A stretch of DNA of 64,000 nucleotides, from positions 1 through 64,000 of the forward strand of contig CAKRWT010000001.1 of the NCBI GenBank assembly GCA_934418125.1, in the 5' to 3' direction. Under the pieces are notes generated by a model. The model saw nothing but the letters and a program-made list of their open reading frames with translations, did not search any database and was not told where the DNA came from. The translations under genes were made by a program, and so were the position numbers. Positions within the stretch are counted from its first letter, which is position 1; every line of letters starts with the position of its first letter. Source of the DNA: an uncultured Lachnospiraceae bacterium (lineage in GTDB: Bacteria > Bacillota > Clostridia > Lachnospirales > Lachnospiraceae). Below, piece after piece: positions 63,747 through 64,000 of this stretch.

Positions 63747-64000
63747 CTACCTCCCCGTTACTACATGCAGCATCCTAAATAAAATAATAAAAAGCACCGG
63801 GCAGTAAGCAATCAGCACAGAACTTCCCTTCATGGATAGCGGTGTTTTGGCACAATGAAGCAAGGTCAGAAGATGTTCTCTTAAATCCTTAGAAAGTGCT
63901 CTTATAGTCGTCTTATCATATCTCTGGTTACGACACATGGCCGTAATAACTGCTAATTCATACTCCAAATGATAGCTCGTTATTTCCTCAGTCAATTCTG
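63747..64000 (-). CDS. 3' end of a GT2 glycosyltransferase (cut by the window edge)
   Basis: The frame is open through the right edge, so this is the C-terminal part of a longer gene. About 83 residues remain: a helical stretch with LRALSKDLREHLLTLLHC-style pattern and a hydrophobic end (VLIAYCPVLFIILFRML). Such tails are seen in EpsJ-like GT2 enzymes. No catalytic motif is in view, so family and product are uncertain. A TTG at 63995 is not a likely start. Confidence 0.5.
   Translation of the reverse strand, partial: ELTEEITSYHLEYELAVITAMCRNQRYDKTTIRALSKDLREHLLTLLHCAKTPLSMKGSSVLIAYCPVLFIILFRMLHVVTGR

Noticed and set aside
1..64000. CRISPR arrays, tRNA or rRNA genes, riboswitches
   Set aside because: No regularly spaced repeats, cloverleaf-like segments or known leader motifs were recognised on either strand.

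Overview
The window looks like part of the accessory genome of a low-GC Gram-positive bacterium, most likely a gut-type clostridium (Bacillota, Clostridia; Lachnospiraceae is my guess from family resemblance only). Reasons: AT-rich DNA, AGGAGG-type ribosome binding sites, sigma-A promoters with 16-18 base spacers, and gene families typical of clostridial surface-polysaccharide and NRPS loci. No rRNA, tRNA, CRISPR array or intact insertion sequence was seen.

Layout. (1) 1-540: a compact type I toxin-antitoxin module, with a 31-residue membrane toxin and an antisense RNA that has its own promoter and terminator. (2) 538-5043: a GT2 glycosyltransferase, then two coupled polytopic GT-C-like membrane proteins on the minus strand. 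(3) 5203-7402: AT-rich DNA with an unknown membrane protein and a 5'-truncated AbiH phage-defence gene. (4) 7383-22814: a complete small NRPS cluster on the minus strand: Sfp-type PPTase, ABC exporter, NRPS A (C-A-T-E), NRPS B (C-A-T-E-TE fused to an ABC ATPase) and a FtsX/MacB-like permease. Specificity pockets read by eye give Thr then Gln, so an N-acylated Thr-Gln type dipeptide is predicted. (5) 22815-25272: a nuclease-helicase gene and a truncated TIR domain, again defence-like and AT-rich. (6) 25406 to the right edge: about 39 kb of surface-polysaccharide genes, nearly all on the minus strand.

The polysaccharide region makes CDP-3,6-dideoxyhexose precursors (RfbF, RfbG, RfbH, a DegT aminotransferase and a reductase). 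It adds a second, variant RfbF, a DRE-TIM aldolase and a YerE/acetolactate-synthase-like ThDP enzyme that may build a branched or otherwise unusual sugar. About a dozen soluble glycosyltransferases, five large GT-C-like membrane proteins (one fused to a uridine-kinase-like domain), an MBOAT/SGNH O-acylation pair, three acyltransferase-3 proteins and a FkbM methyltransferase then assemble and decorate the polymer. No flippase, polymerase or priming transferase is evident, so the locus continues outside the window.

Two single plus-strand genes (34558-35487 and 53659-54726) interrupt the minus-strand array. Each has divergent promoters at its 5' side and a hairpin at its convergent 3' end, splitting the locus into three minus-strand units (from the right edge to 54737; 53536 to 35471; 34376 to 25406).
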